From Mycolicibacterium hassiacum DSM 44199 (lineage in GTDB: Bacteria; Actinomycetota; Actinomycetes; Mycobacteriales; Mycobacteriaceae), in contig NZ_LR026975.1 of the NCBI RefSeq assembly GCF_900603025.1, positions 4,402,001-4,466,000 of the forward strand: 64,000 nt of DNA, given 5' to 3'. Under the pieces are notes generated by a model that did not search any database, was not told where the DNA came from, and worked only from the letters and a program-made list of their open reading frames with translations. Positions within the stretch are counted from its first letter, which is position 1, and the number at the start of each line of letters is the position of its first letter. Below, one piece after another: positions 56,322 to 64,000 of the stretch. Both the position numbers and the translations under genes were made by a program.

Positions 56322-56833
56322 CGGTCCACCCGCTCCTGATCGATGAGTTCCGCCAGCCGGGTCAGCGCCGCCTGCACGGCCGCCAGCCGCACCGCGAGCC
56401 GGTCGCCGCCGAACACCGAGCGCTCGCCGGCCGCGGTGCCGCCGCGGCGGAACCCGGCGAGATAGACGGTGCCGACCGGGTCGCGGTCGTTGCCGCCGGT
56501 CGGGCCGGCGTAGCCGGTGACGGCGACCCCGACGTCGGCGCCGCTGTGCTCGCGCAGCCCCTCGGCGAGCGCGGCGGTGACCGGGGCGCTCACCGCACCG
56601 TGGGTCGCGGCCAGCCCGGGATCGGCGCCCAGCCCGGTGGCCTTGGCGTCGGAGTGGTACAGCACGAATCCCTTCTCGAACACCTTTGACGCCCCGGGTG
56701 TTTCGGTGAGCGCGGCGGCCAGCAGCCCGCCGGTGACCGTTTCGACGGTGGCCACCCGCAGCCCGGCGTCGGCCGCCGCCGCGATCACCCGGCTCGCCGC
56801 CGACCGGATGGCTTCGTCGAACAGCGTGCTCAT
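56318..56833 (-). CDS. CinA C-terminal-type nicotinamide-nucleotide amidohydrolase (PncC)
   Basis: A 171-residue stand-alone CinA C-terminal domain. Signatures are LRVATVETVTGGLLAAALTETPGAS, GAVSAPVTAALAEGLRE and GVAVTGYAGPTGGNDRDPVGTVYLA. PncC enzymes deamidate NMN to nicotinic acid mononucleotide. The gene overlaps the OMP-decarboxylase-like gene and sits two genes downstream of a nicotinamide phosphoribosyltransferase that makes NMN, which supports that activity. A catalytic Lys could not be assigned confidently. Confidence 0.85.
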   Translation of the reverse strand: MSTLFDEAIRSAASRVIAAAADAGLRVATVETVTGGLLAAALTETPGASKVFEKGFVLYHSDAKATGLGADPGLAATHGAVSAPVTAALAEGLREHSGADVGVAVTGYAGPTGGNDRDPVGTVYLAGFRRGGTAAGERSVFGGDRLAVRLAAVQAALTRLAELIDQERVDR

Positions 56834-57600
56834 GTTCCGATCCTCCCTCCGACGGCGTCGTCGAGCAGCTCGGCGAGCCGCGCCGCCGCTGCCGCCGGAT
56901 CGTCGGCGTTGATCACCGCGCGCCCGACGATCGGGTAGATCCCGGCGACCCGCCCGGCCACCGCGGCGAGCTGGCCGAGCTCCGCACCGGTGGAGGTGAT
57001 GCCGGGCACGAACAGCCGCGGCCGCATCCCCGCGTCGGCGGCGAGGCCGGTGATCGCCTGCAGCTGCGGGGTGGCCGGCACCACCAGGTGGGTCTCACCG
57101 GCACGCAGCGCGATACGGGTGATGTCGGCCAGCACGTCGTCGCTGACCCAGCCGCCGCCGGATGCGGTGTAGTCGGCGACCGGCAGCAGCCCGCCAACCA
57201 CCGGGACGACGCCGTGTGCGCGCAGCGCGCCGACGAACTCGGCGGCGACCGTCGGCCCGGCGACCGGGAACACCACCGCCGCGGCGATGTTCGCGCCGGC
57301 CAGGGTCCGGGCCAGCACCGCGGCGTTGCTCGGGACGTCCAGCCCGGCCTTCTGGTGGTCGTAGAGCACCGGCAGGTCGGTCAGCTCGGCGATCAGCTCG
57401 ACCGCCGCGCGCAGCCCCAGCTGCAGCACGGTGGCCAGGCCGAGCTTGTAGCCGACCACGCCGGGCACCGCGCTGGTGGCGCGCACGATGCGGCGCACCG
57501 CCGCGGTGTCGGGCACGTCGAGCGCGGGGATGATGCCGTGGGTTCGGGAGGCGCCGAACACGGTGGGCGCGTTCGGCTGCGATACGAGGTTGGTGCTCAT
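56830..57600 (-). CDS. Orotidine-5'-phosphate decarboxylase-like protein in a nadV cluster
   Basis: A 256-residue TIM-barrel protein of the OMP decarboxylase/HUMPS type. IIPALDVPD is at the first strand, LPVLYDHQKAGLDVP matches the catalytic D-x-K-x-x-D region of OMP decarboxylase, and LFVPGITSTGAE and YPIVGRAVINADDP match the phosphate-binding end. It may decarboxylate OMP, but its place between nadV and pncC suggests another phosphoribosyl substrate, perhaps a pyridine nucleotide. The role is inferred. The start at 57600 lies 77 bases after the nadV stop. Confidence 0.75.
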   Translation of the reverse strand: MSTNLVSQPNAPTVFGASRTHGIIPALDVPDTAAVRRIVRATSAVPGVVGYKLGLATVLQLGLRAAVELIAELTDLPVLYDHQKAGLDVPSNAAVLARTLAGANIAAAVVFPVAGPTVAAEFVGALRAHGVVPVVGGLLPVADYTASGGGWVSDDVLADITRIALRAGETHLVVPATPQLQAITGLAADAGMRPRLFVPGITSTGAELGQLAAVAGRVAGIYPIVGRAVINADDPAAAAARLAELLDDAVGGRIGT

Positions 57601-57677
57601 CAGGATCGGTCCTCGGGAGTTGCGGGCGGGGCGGTGGTCACCAGCCCGATATGACCACCCGCCCCGCCCGAGCCTGG

Positions 57678-59165
57678 TCAGGCCGAGACGCGCTCGTCGG
57701 CCGAGCGCCACCGCGGCTGCGGCTCGGCGACCGCCTCGTCGGGCAGCACCGGGCTGTAGTACCAGCGCGGAACCGGCCGCTCGCTGCGCTCGATCAGGTT
57801 CTCGAAGTTGTCGTTGACCAGCAGCTTGCCGTCGCGGTACACGGGCCGCAGCAGGTTCTCCCCCTCGGCGGCCTCCTCCCGGCGCACGGTGCGGTACTCG
57901 CCGTCGCGGAACACCAGCGCCAGCCGGCCCCGTTTGGACCGCTTGCCGGTGTCGGTCCTGGGTTCCTTGAACACGTCCACCCACTGGCCGTTGATCCGCA
58001 CCGCGCTGGCCTTCTGCGCGAACGCCAGGGTGTCGCGGTTGATGTACTGCAGCAGCCCGCCGCCCATGCCGAGGTAGATGTTGTCGGCGGCGAGCTTGCG
58101 CCGGTCGAGCTCGGCGTAGATCCGCTTGAGCGAGTCCAGGGTGAGCCCGTCGCCCTGGGCGGCGCGGATGTAGTCGGGCAGCACCTTGTAACCCTTGGAG
58201 TTGGTGATGTAGCCGAACTCCTCCATCAGCCCCTCGACCGTGTCGGAGATGACGGTCGCCGGGTCGCCGGAGTCCGGGCGCACCAGGATGGTGCTGCCGG
58301 AGTTGATGATCTGCTCCTTGAGTTCGCGGCCGAAGATGTTGTGCACCGCGTTGTGCAGATCGTAGGAGTCCGACACCGCGACGACGAACGGCCAGCCGCG
58401 GTACTGCTCGATCAGGTTGGCGTGCGCCTTGGCCTCGTTGTCCCGGCCCCACGAGGTGACCGTGGTGTGCTCGGAGTTGGGCTGCGAGATGGCCGGCCGC
58501 AGCGCGTTGTAGTACAGCGTCGCCGCCAGCGAACCCGAGATGGTGTTGGTCTGGCGGAAGTTGATCAGATGCGCCAGGCCGCCCAACGCCGCGGACTCCT
58601 GCGAGCTCACCCCGCGCGCCCCGTAGTCCTGCAGCACGTCACGCAGGATCTCCGGGTGATCGGAGGTCTTCTCCAGCGCCTCGCGGATCAGCTGTTTGGC
58701 CAGCCAGCTGATCGTGGCCACCGAGGTCGGGTACCAGATCGACCGCAGCAGGGCGGTTTCGAAAAAGCTTGTCACCCAAGGATATTTCGGGTCGGTATTG
58801 ATGATCTGGACCAGCACGTTCTTGTTCGGCAGCACGGTGCCCTCGGGCACCGCCTCGATCTCGACCGGCAGGTAGCCGCCGTGCTCGTTGACGATGCCCA
58901 GCCAGCCCTCGCGGTTGAACGGGATCTCGTGCTGGTGGGTGACGATCTCGGCCTCGTCGATGTCGTCGATGGTCAGCGGGCGCAGCAGGTACTTCTTGAT
59001 GAAGGCCTGCAGGCCGACGAACAGGTGCGCCGGGAACGGGCCGCCGCGCGACTCGATGTAGCTCGACACGTACTCGGTGCCCGGCGGGTACAGGTTCCAG
59101 TGCGAGTGCTTGTAGGTGTCGGTGTTGAGGATCAGGTTGTCGAAGTTGGACAGCAGTCGTGGCAT
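57678..59165 (-). CDS. nadV: Nicotinamide phosphoribosyltransferase (NadV/NAMPT)
   Basis: A 495-residue NAMPT-type enzyme that makes NMN from nicotinamide and PRPP. Conserved segments are LNTDTYKHSHWNLYPPGTE at the N-terminus, DYGARGVSSQESAALGGLAH, the VAVSDSYDLHNAVHNIFG region, LVRPDSGDPATV (phosphoribosyl binding), and a Gly-rich LGMGGGLLQYINRDT. Length fits bacterial NadV and animal NAMPT. It heads the leftward nadV-OMPDC-like-pncC-HAD gene set. Nicotinamide salvage in mycobacteria normally runs through PncA and nicotinate phosphoribosyltransferase, so this is an additional route. Confidence 0.92.
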   Translation of the reverse strand: MPRLLSNFDNLILNTDTYKHSHWNLYPPGTEYVSSYIESRGGPFPAHLFVGLQAFIKKYLLRPLTIDDIDEAEIVTHQHEIPFNREGWLGIVNEHGGYLPVEIEAVPEGTVLPNKNVLVQIINTDPKYPWVTSFFETALLRSIWYPTSVATISWLAKQLIREALEKTSDHPEILRDVLQDYGARGVSSQESAALGGLAHLINFRQTNTISGSLAATLYYNALRPAISQPNSEHTTVTSWGRDNEAKAHANLIEQYRGWPFVVAVSDSYDLHNAVHNIFGRELKEQIINSGSTILVRPDSGDPATVISDTVEGLMEEFGYITNSKGYKVLPDYIRAAQGDGLTLDSLKRIYAELDRRKLAADNIYLGMGGGLLQYINRDTLAFAQKASAVRINGQWVDVFKEPRTDTGKRSKRGRLALVFRDGEYRTVRREEAAEGENLLRPVYRDGKLLVNDNFENLIERSERPVPRWYYSPVLPDEAVAEPQPRWRSADERVSA

Positions 59166-59634
59166 GGGAAATCTCCACACAGAATTCGGTCGTCGGGACA
59201 CGGCGGTACCGCCGTGCGTGCATCTCACGGTGCGCAGAACATGGGCGCGCGAAACCAGCGGGGCAACAACCGGGCCCCGCCGTGCAGAGTGCGCAGCCTG
59301 GAACCGGGCCGCGCTACTTACAGTGCGAGATCGCCAGTGCCGCATGCGGGTTCATGTAGCACTGGCAGTTGCAACGATCGACCCACATGTCATTCGACGG
59401 TACGGCGGCATCGGTCCGATGGCCCCGGTTTGAATCAGCCAGAACCTTTCTTCGGCCCGGCTCGGGGGTGGCGCCGTATCGCTGCAGCGGCGCGAGGTGT
59501 CGACGCACCGCACCGCACCCGACAGCCCCCGCGATCCCGGCCGGAACCGCTGCGCTGTCGCGCGGTAGCAGATCCGCCGGGTGTCTCGGGGTCACCACCG
59601 CCCGGCGGGCGCGCTGCGCAGGCGTACCCGGAAA
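59166..59634. other. Non-coding leader region upstream of nadV
   Basis: About 470 bases between nadV and the tRNA terminator. Overlapping short open frames on both strands have Arg-rich, low-quality products and no ribosome sites. It must contain the nadV promoter. No riboswitch or operator was recognised by eye. Confidence 0.4.
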
Positions 59635-59673
59635 GCACGAAGGCCACGATCCGCGAGATCGTGGCCTTCGTGC
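59635..59673 (-). terminator. Perfect 17-bp hairpin downstream of tRNA-Leu
   Basis: Arms GCACGAAGGCCACGATC (59635-59651) and GATCGTGGCCTTCGTGC (59657-59673) are exact reverse complements around a 5-base loop. In the direction of the tRNA, the hairpin begins 22 bases after its 3' end and is followed by TTTCC. It is a likely intrinsic terminator for the tRNA transcript. Confidence 0.85.
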
Positions 59674-59694
59674 GCGGTCGGTGACCGCTCAGCG

Positions 59695-59778
59695 TGGGCG
59701 AAGGGGGACTTGAACCCCCACGTCCCGAAGGACACTGGCACCTGAAGCCAGCGCGTCTGCCAATTCCGCCACTCGCCC
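59695..59778 (-). tRNA. tRNA-Leu (anticodon CAG)
   Basis: On the minus strand the sequence begins GGGCGAGTGGCGGAATTGGC and ends GTTCAAGTCCCCCTTCGCCC plus discriminator A. The acceptor stem pairs GGGCGAG with TTCGCCC. The anticodon stem-loop is CTGGC-TTCAGGT-GCCAG, giving anticodon CAG. A long variable arm (TGTCCTTCGGGACG) marks a class II tRNA, as expected for leucine. CCA is not encoded. Confidence 0.95.
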
Positions 59779-60044
59779 TTACGACCGGGGGAGCCTATCA
59801 CGCCCGGCGGCTGGTGCATTCAACGGTACCCGGGCGGCCGCGCACCGCGCCAACCGGCCTCCGGATCGCCGGTTGTGACCTAGCTGACCTGCCCGGTTGT
59901 GATTCTCAGAATTCTGTTGGTCCCTGCGTGCTGTGCTGGGCCGATAGCATGAACTGTGAAAACTGTGGCCAGGCGACACGCAGTGCAGCGGCCGGCTGCG
60001 GGAAAGGACACCGGCGATCAACAACGAGCGAGGCTGGCGGTGAC

Positions 60045-61514
60045 ATGGGTCTTGCCGACCGTATCGAGCGCAAGCTCGAATCGGCCGTCGGGGACGCCTT
60101 CGCCAGGGTCTTCGGCGGCTCGATCGTGCCGCAGGAGGTCGAGGCCGTTCTGCGCCGGGAAGCCGACGCCGGGGCCCGCCGCCTGCGGGGCGGGCAGATT
60201 TTGGCGCCGAATGACTACGTCATTACCCTCAGTGTTTCCGACTACCAAAAGGTGCGTGCCGACCCGGACCTCACCGCGGCGACCTTCGCCAAGCACTTGG
60301 AGGGATACATCCATGAGCAGGGGTGGCAAACGTATGGTGATGTGGTCGTCCGGTTCGAGCAGTCTGCCGGCCTGCACACTGGACAGTTTCGCGCGCGTGG
60401 TGCCGTCAACCCCGACTCCACCGGCGATCGCGCCGCACCACCCCGCACCCAGTCGTCCAACCCGAAATCAGGAGTGCCGATGAGCGACAATCCGAGCTAC
60501 CGCGGCGGTCAGGGTCCCGGCCGACCCGCCGATGAATATTACGACGACCGGTACGGCCGCCCGGACGACCGCGGCGCATATCCCCCGCAGGATCCGCAGG
60601 GTGGCTACCCGCCGCCGCAGGATCACGGCTATCCGCCGCCGCGCCCGGCCGGCTACCCCGACCAGGGTGGTTATCCGGACCAGGGCGGCTACCCCGACCA
60701 GGGCGGCTACCCGCCGGCCGGTGGCTACGAGCAGCGCCCGCCGTACGGTCCGCCCCCCGGCTACGCCGACCAGGGCTACCGTCAGGCCCCCGGCGGCTAC
60801 GGCGCACCCCAGAGCCCGCCGCCGCAGGGACCCCCGCCCGGCCCGCCGCCGGGATACGGGGCGCACAGCGCGCCGCCGGAGTACGACTACGGTCGCCCAC
60901 CGGCGCCCGCCGACCCCGGCTACGGCCGGCCCGGCTACCCCGACCAGGGCGGCTACCCCGACCAGGGCGGCTACCCGGACCAGGGCGGTTACGGGGCACC
61001 GTCGTACGGACGCCAGGACCAGGGCTACGGCGCCCCGGACTACGGCCGCTACGGTGAGCCCGGCTACGGGGCCGAGCCGCAGCAGGGCTACGGCGGCGAA
61101 CCCGCCCCCGGCTACGGCGAGCAGGGCTACGGCGAGCCCGGCTACGGCGACCAGGGCGGTTACGACTACCAGCAGCCCGGCGGCTACGGCTCCGGCTACG
61201 GCGGCCAGGGCGACTACCCGACCAAGGGCACCACGGTCACGCTGCAGCTGGACGACGGCAGCGGCCGCACCTACCAGCTGCGCGAGGGCGTGAACATCAT
61301 CGGCCGCGGCCAGGACGCGCAGTTCCGGCTGCCCGACACCGGGGTGTCGCGCCGGCACCTGGAGATCCGCTGGGACGGCCAGGTGGCGTTGTTGCAGGAC
61401 CTCAACTCCACCAACGGCACCACCGTCAACAACGCGCCGGTCCAGGAGTGGCAGCTCGCCGACGGCGACGTGATCCGGCTCGGCCATTCCGAGATCATCG
61501 TGCGCATGCACTGA
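60045..61514 (+). CDS. fhaA: FhaA, DUF3662 and FHA domain protein
   Basis: A 489-residue homologue of Rv0020c. The N-terminal DUF3662 domain covers about 1-130 (ERKLESAVGDAFARVFGGSIVPQEVEA through QTYGDVVVRFEQS). A long Gly/Tyr/Pro/Gln-rich region covers about 150-390, with many YPDQGG repeats. The C-terminal FHA domain covers about 400-489 (NIIGRGQDAQFRLPDTGVSRRHLEI, STNGTTVNN). FhaA binds phosphorylated MviN (MurJ) and is controlled by PknB, affecting peptidoglycan synthesis at the poles. The ATG at 60045 starts MGLADRIERKLES, matching the family. It begins the fhaA-fhaB-pstP-rodA run. Confidence 0.94.
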   Translation: MGLADRIERKLESAVGDAFARVFGGSIVPQEVEAVLRREADAGARRLRGGQILAPNDYVITLSVSDYQKVRADPDLTAATFAKHLEGYIHEQGWQTYGDVVVRFEQSAGLHTGQFRARGAVNPDSTGDRAAPPRTQSSNPKSGVPMSDNPSYRGGQGPGRPADEYYDDRYGRPDDRGAYPPQDPQGGYPPPQDHGYPPPRPAGYPDQGGYPDQGGYPDQGGYPPAGGYEQRPPYGPPPGYADQGYRQAPGGYGAPQSPPPQGPPPGPPPGYGAHSAPPEYDYGRPPAPADPGYGRPGYPDQGGYPDQGGYPDQGGYGAPSYGRQDQGYGAPDYGRYGEPGYGAEPQQGYGGEPAPGYGEQGYGEPGYGDQGGYDYQQPGGYGSGYGGQGDYPTKGTTVTLQLDDGSGRTYQLREGVNIIGRGQDAQFRLPDTGVSRRHLEIRWDGQVALLQDLNSTNGTTVNNAPVQEWQLADGDVIRLGHSEIIVRMH

Positions 61515-61670
61515 CGAAATCGGCTGGTCGCGGTCCGACAGCGGCGTCGGGGAAGGTGTCGTCTTCACCCGCACGTCGTCGGCTGTCCAAGTATCGTGAC
61601 GTTGCCGACGATGGCGGGTGATCATGTTTGCCGACGCCGTGAAACGGAACGTGGACGGAGAGGACGTCAG

Positions 61671-62135
61671 ATGCAGGGGTTGGTGCTGCAGCTGACCCGC
61701 GTCGGTTTCCTGCTGCTGTTGTGGCTGTTCATCTGGTCGGTGCTGCGCATCCTGCGGACCGACCTCTACGCACCCACCGGGTCGGTGATGATGCGTCGCG
61801 GCCTGCCGTTGCGGCAGGCCCTGCTGCCGACCGGCCGCCGCAATGTGCCGCGGTACCTCGTCGTCACCGAGGGGGCGCTGGCCGGCACCCGGATCCCGCT
61901 GGGCAGCCAGCCGATCCTCATCGGCCGTGCCGACGACTCCACGCTGGTCCTGACCGACGACTACGCCTCCACCCGGCACGCTCGGCTGTCGCCACGCGGA
62001 TCGGAGTGGTACGTGGAAGACCTAGGATCAACTAACGGCACTTACCTCGACAGGGCAAAGGTGACAACTGCGGTACGCGTTCCCATGGGCACGCCGATTC
62101 GGATCGGCAAGACAGTGATCGAGCTGCGCCCGTGA
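61671..62135 (+). CDS. fhaB: FhaB (FipA), membrane-anchored FHA protein
   Basis: A 154-residue homologue of Rv0019c. One N-terminal membrane helix (VGFLLLLWLFIWSVLRIL) precedes an FHA domain with ILIGRADDSTLVLTDDYASTRHARL and LGSTNGTYLDRAKV, the phosphothreonine-binding loops. It links PknA/PknB signalling to FtsZ and FtsQ at the septum. A GGAGAGGA sequence lies before the ATG at 61671. It is followed by pstP after 19 bases. Confidence 0.94.
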   Translation: MQGLVLQLTRVGFLLLLWLFIWSVLRILRTDLYAPTGSVMMRRGLPLRQALLPTGRRNVPRYLVVTEGALAGTRIPLGSQPILIGRADDSTLVLTDDYASTRHARLSPRGSEWYVEDLGSTNGTYLDRAKVTTAVRVPMGTPIRIGKTVIELRP

Positions 62136-62154
62136 CAGGGATGCGAGGAACGGT

Positions 62155-63786
62155 ATGACCCTCGTCCTTCGATACGCCGCGCGCAGCGACCGCGGCCTGG
62201 TCCGAGCCAACAACGAGGACTCGGTCTACGCCGGCGCGCGCCTGTTGGCGCTGGCCGACGGCATGGGAGGTCACGCGGCGGGCGAGGTCGCCTCGCAGTT
62301 GGTGATCGCCGCGCTGGCCCCGCTGGACGAAGACGAGCCGGGCGGCGACCTGCTCAGCAAACTCGAGGAGGCTGTCCGGCAGGGCAACTCGGCGATTGCT
62401 GCCCATGTGCAGGCCGACCCCGAGCTGGAGGGGATGGGCACCACCCTGACCGCGATCCTGTTCGCGGGCAACCGGCTCGGGCTGGTGCACATCGGCGACT
62501 CGCGCGGCTACCTGCTGCGCGACGGCGAGCTGACCCAGATCACCAAGGACGACACCTTCGTCCAGACGCTCGTCGACGAGGGGCGCATCACCCCCGAGGA
62601 GGCGCACAGCCATCCGCAGCGGTCGCTGATCATGCGGGCGCTCACCGGTCACGAGGTGGAACCGACGCTGATCCTGCGGGAGGCCCGGGCCGGCGACCGG
62701 TATCTGCTGTGCTCGGACGGGTTGTCCGATCCGGTCAGCCACGAGACCATCCTCGAGGCCCTGCAGATCCCCGACGTCGGCGAGAGCGCCGACCGGTTGA
62801 TCGAGCTGGCGCTGCGCGGCGGCGGCCCGGACAACGTCACCGTCGTGGTGGCCGACGTCGTCGAGAACGGGGTCTCCGACTACGGCCAGACCCAGCCGAT
62901 CATTGCCGGCGCGGTCTCCGGCGACGACGGCTCCAACAGCACCCCCCCGGACACCGCGGCCGGCCGGGCCTCGGCGTTCAACCCGCAGCGCACGGCGCCG
63001 CGCCCGGCGCTGCCGGCCCCCGAGCCGCCCGCACGGCCGTCGCGGTCCAAGCGCCGCTACATCATCGGATCGCTGCTGCTGGTGCTGCTGCTGTTGGCCG
63101 GGATGGCGGTCGGCAGCGTGATCATCCGCAGCTACTACTACGTCACCGCACACGACGGCACCGTCGCGATCATGCGCGGCGTGCCGACCTCGATCCTCGG
63201 CTACCCGCTGCACCAGCCCTACCGGCAGGCGTGCCTGACCCCGCACAACGGGTTGAATCTCATCGCCGTCGGCGCCGCCGGTGACGACTGCCAGCTGTTC
63301 CGGGTCAAAGACCTCAAACCGGCCGAGCAGCGCCAGGTCGAGGCGGGCCTGCCCACCGGCTCCGAGGATCAGGCCATCGAGCAGATCAACAAGCTGGCCC
63401 GCGAGTCGCTGCTGCCGGTGTGCCAGGCCCCGGCCAAGGCGCCGCGGCCCACCACCGTCCCGCACGCCCCGGCACCCACCCGCACCCCGGGGGTGCCGAA
63501 CGTTCCGCCGCCCTCGGCCGAGACCCTGCCGCCCGCCCCGAATCCCCAGGCCCCCCAGTCCCCGAGCCTGGAGACCGCGGCTCCCCCGGCCCCGGAGACG
63601 CCGCGCACCGTCACGCGCCCACCGACGGCCGGGCCCACCGCCGCCCCGGCCCCCGGAGCCCCGTCGCCGAGCGCCGGCGCCCCGAGCAGGCCGGCCCCAC
63701 CGCGCGCCACCCCGGCCCCGGCGCCTGTCACCGGACTGCCCCCGCTGCCGCAACAACCGGGGATCGACTGCCGGGAACGGTCATGA
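62155..63786 (+). CDS. pstP: PstP, PP2C-type Ser/Thr phosphatase
   Basis: A 543-residue homologue of Rv0018c. The PP2C domain covers about 1-240, with metal-binding Asp in NNEDSVYAG, LADGMGGHAAGE, LVHIGDSRGYLLRDG and GGGPDNVTVVVAD. One membrane helix follows at about 301-322, then an outer domain with paired Cys (ACLT, DDCQLF), and a Pro/Ala-rich C-terminal tail of about 110 residues. PstP dephosphorylates PknA/PknB and their targets in cell division. It is the only such phosphatase in many mycobacteria. The stop overlaps the next start (ATGA). Confidence 0.95.
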   Translation: MTLVLRYAARSDRGLVRANNEDSVYAGARLLALADGMGGHAAGEVASQLVIAALAPLDEDEPGGDLLSKLEEAVRQGNSAIAAHVQADPELEGMGTTLTAILFAGNRLGLVHIGDSRGYLLRDGELTQITKDDTFVQTLVDEGRITPEEAHSHPQRSLIMRALTGHEVEPTLILREARAGDRYLLCSDGLSDPVSHETILEALQIPDVGESADRLIELALRGGGPDNVTVVVADVVENGVSDYGQTQPIIAGAVSGDDGSNSTPPDTAAGRASAFNPQRTAPRPALPAPEPPARPSRSKRRYIIGSLLLVLLLLAGMAVGSVIIRSYYYVTAHDGTVAIMRGVPTSILGYPLHQPYRQACLTPHNGLNLIAVGAAGDDCQLFRVKDLKPAEQRQVEAGLPTGSEDQAIEQINKLARESLLPVCQAPAKAPRPTTVPHAPAPTRTPGVPNVPPPSAETLPPAPNPQAPQSPSLETAAPPAPETPRTVTRPPTAGPTAAPAPGAPSPSAGAPSRPAPPRATPAPAPVTGLPPLPQQPGIDCRERS

Positions 63787-64000
63787 CGACCCAGCCGCAG
63801 TCACCGGTGGCGATCGCTCCCCCGCTGCCCACGCGGCGCAACGCCGAGCTGCTGTTGCTCGGATTCGCGGCCGTCATCACCACGCTGGCGCTGCTGCTGG
63901 TCGAGGCCAACCAGGAACAGGGCCTGCGCTGGGACCTGCTGCAGTACACCGTCGCGTATCTGGCGTTGTTCACCGGCGCGCACCTGGCCGTCCGCCGGTT
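63783..64000 (+). CDS. rodA: RodA/FtsW-type SEDS glycosyltransferase, N-terminal part (runs off window)
   Basis: The ATG at 63783 overlaps the pstP stop, and the frame stays open to the end of the window (72 codons). A short N-terminal tail is followed by NAELLLLGFAAVITTLALLLVEANQ and a second hydrophobic segment (YTVAYLALFTGAHLAVRR), as at the start of RodA (Rv0017c). RodA polymerises peptidoglycan. The assignment rests partly on gene order fhaA-fhaB-pstP-rodA, and the 3' end is outside the window. Confidence 0.85.
   Translation, partial: MTTQPQSPVAIAPPLPTRRNAELLLLGFAAVITTLALLLVEANQEQGLRWDLLQYTVAYLALFTGAHLAVRR

Noticed and set aside
59166..59690. Rightward open frames upstream of fhaA and within the nadV leader.
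   Set aside because: They overlap the tRNA and its terminator, have Arg-rich content, and lack ribosome sites; the conserved FhaA N-terminus begins at 60045.
60650..61200. Dense short repeats (YPDQGG coding units), considered as a CRISPR-like or non-coding repeat.
   Set aside because: They are codon-phased low-complexity repeats within fhaA, a known feature of this protein, with no spacers of uniform length.

Overview
The window is high-GC actinobacterial DNA. Gene content and order point to a mycobacterium, most likely a fast-growing Mycolicibacterium-type species. It carries a complete ESX-1 type VII secretion locus (whiB6 through mycP1), a fhaA-fhaB-pstP-rodA block like Rv0020c-Rv0017c, and a block like Rv0144-Rv0149. 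All gene names rest on recognising protein sequences by eye; no database search was run.

Layout. 1-9.1 kb: end of a short-chain dehydrogenase, an alpha/beta hydrolase, a GntR regulator, then a mostly leftward run of methyltransferase, HAD dehalogenase, quinone oxidoreductase, SDR, aldehyde dehydrogenase, SAM methyltransferase and TetR regulator. 9.2-14.0 kb: a divergent TetR regulator, a large FUSC-type membrane protein, and two adjacent single-pass proteins with PknH-like extracellular domains. 14.5-19.1 kb: rightward mycP1-eccE1-espB-espL with overlapping starts and stops. 19.2-32.2 kb: an accessory island inside ESX-1. It holds espK, five copies of a membrane-anchored protein I do not recognise (A-E), and a second copy of espL with two cancelling frameshifts. 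Copy D has a nonsense codon. Copy E is split by a 2,646-bp IS21-family element flanked by a 5-bp target duplication. 32.4 kb: a short espJ-like gene. 32.9-47.0 kb: leftward ESX-1 core espG1-espH-eccA1-eccB1-eccCa1-eccCb1-PE35-PPE68-esxB-esxA-espI-eccD1. 47.7-50.5 kb: a MinD-like ATPase, an HTH regulator that may be EspM, and whiB6. 50.6-59.2 kb: a carboxyltransferase, small enzymes, a lipoprotein and a leftward NAD-salvage cluster headed by nicotinamide phosphoribosyltransferase. 59.7 kb: tRNA-Leu(CAG) followed by a strong hairpin. 60.0-64.0 kb: fhaA, fhaB, pstP and the start of a rodA/ftsW gene that runs off the window.

How it works together. EccB1, EccCa1/EccCb1, EccD1, EccE1 and MycP1 form the ESX-1 membrane machine. 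EccA1, EspG1, EspH and EspI act in the cytosol. EsxA/EsxB, PE35/PPE68, EspB, EspK and the EspJ-like protein are substrates or partners. WhiB6 and the divergent HTH protein probably regulate the locus. No espE or espF is present at its usual place upstream of espG1.

The least explained part is the A-E family. Each member has a proline-rich N-terminus, a basic stretch, one membrane helix, and two copies of a ~110-residue domain, each bounded by a conserved cysteine pair. It has expanded and been reshuffled inside the secretion locus.
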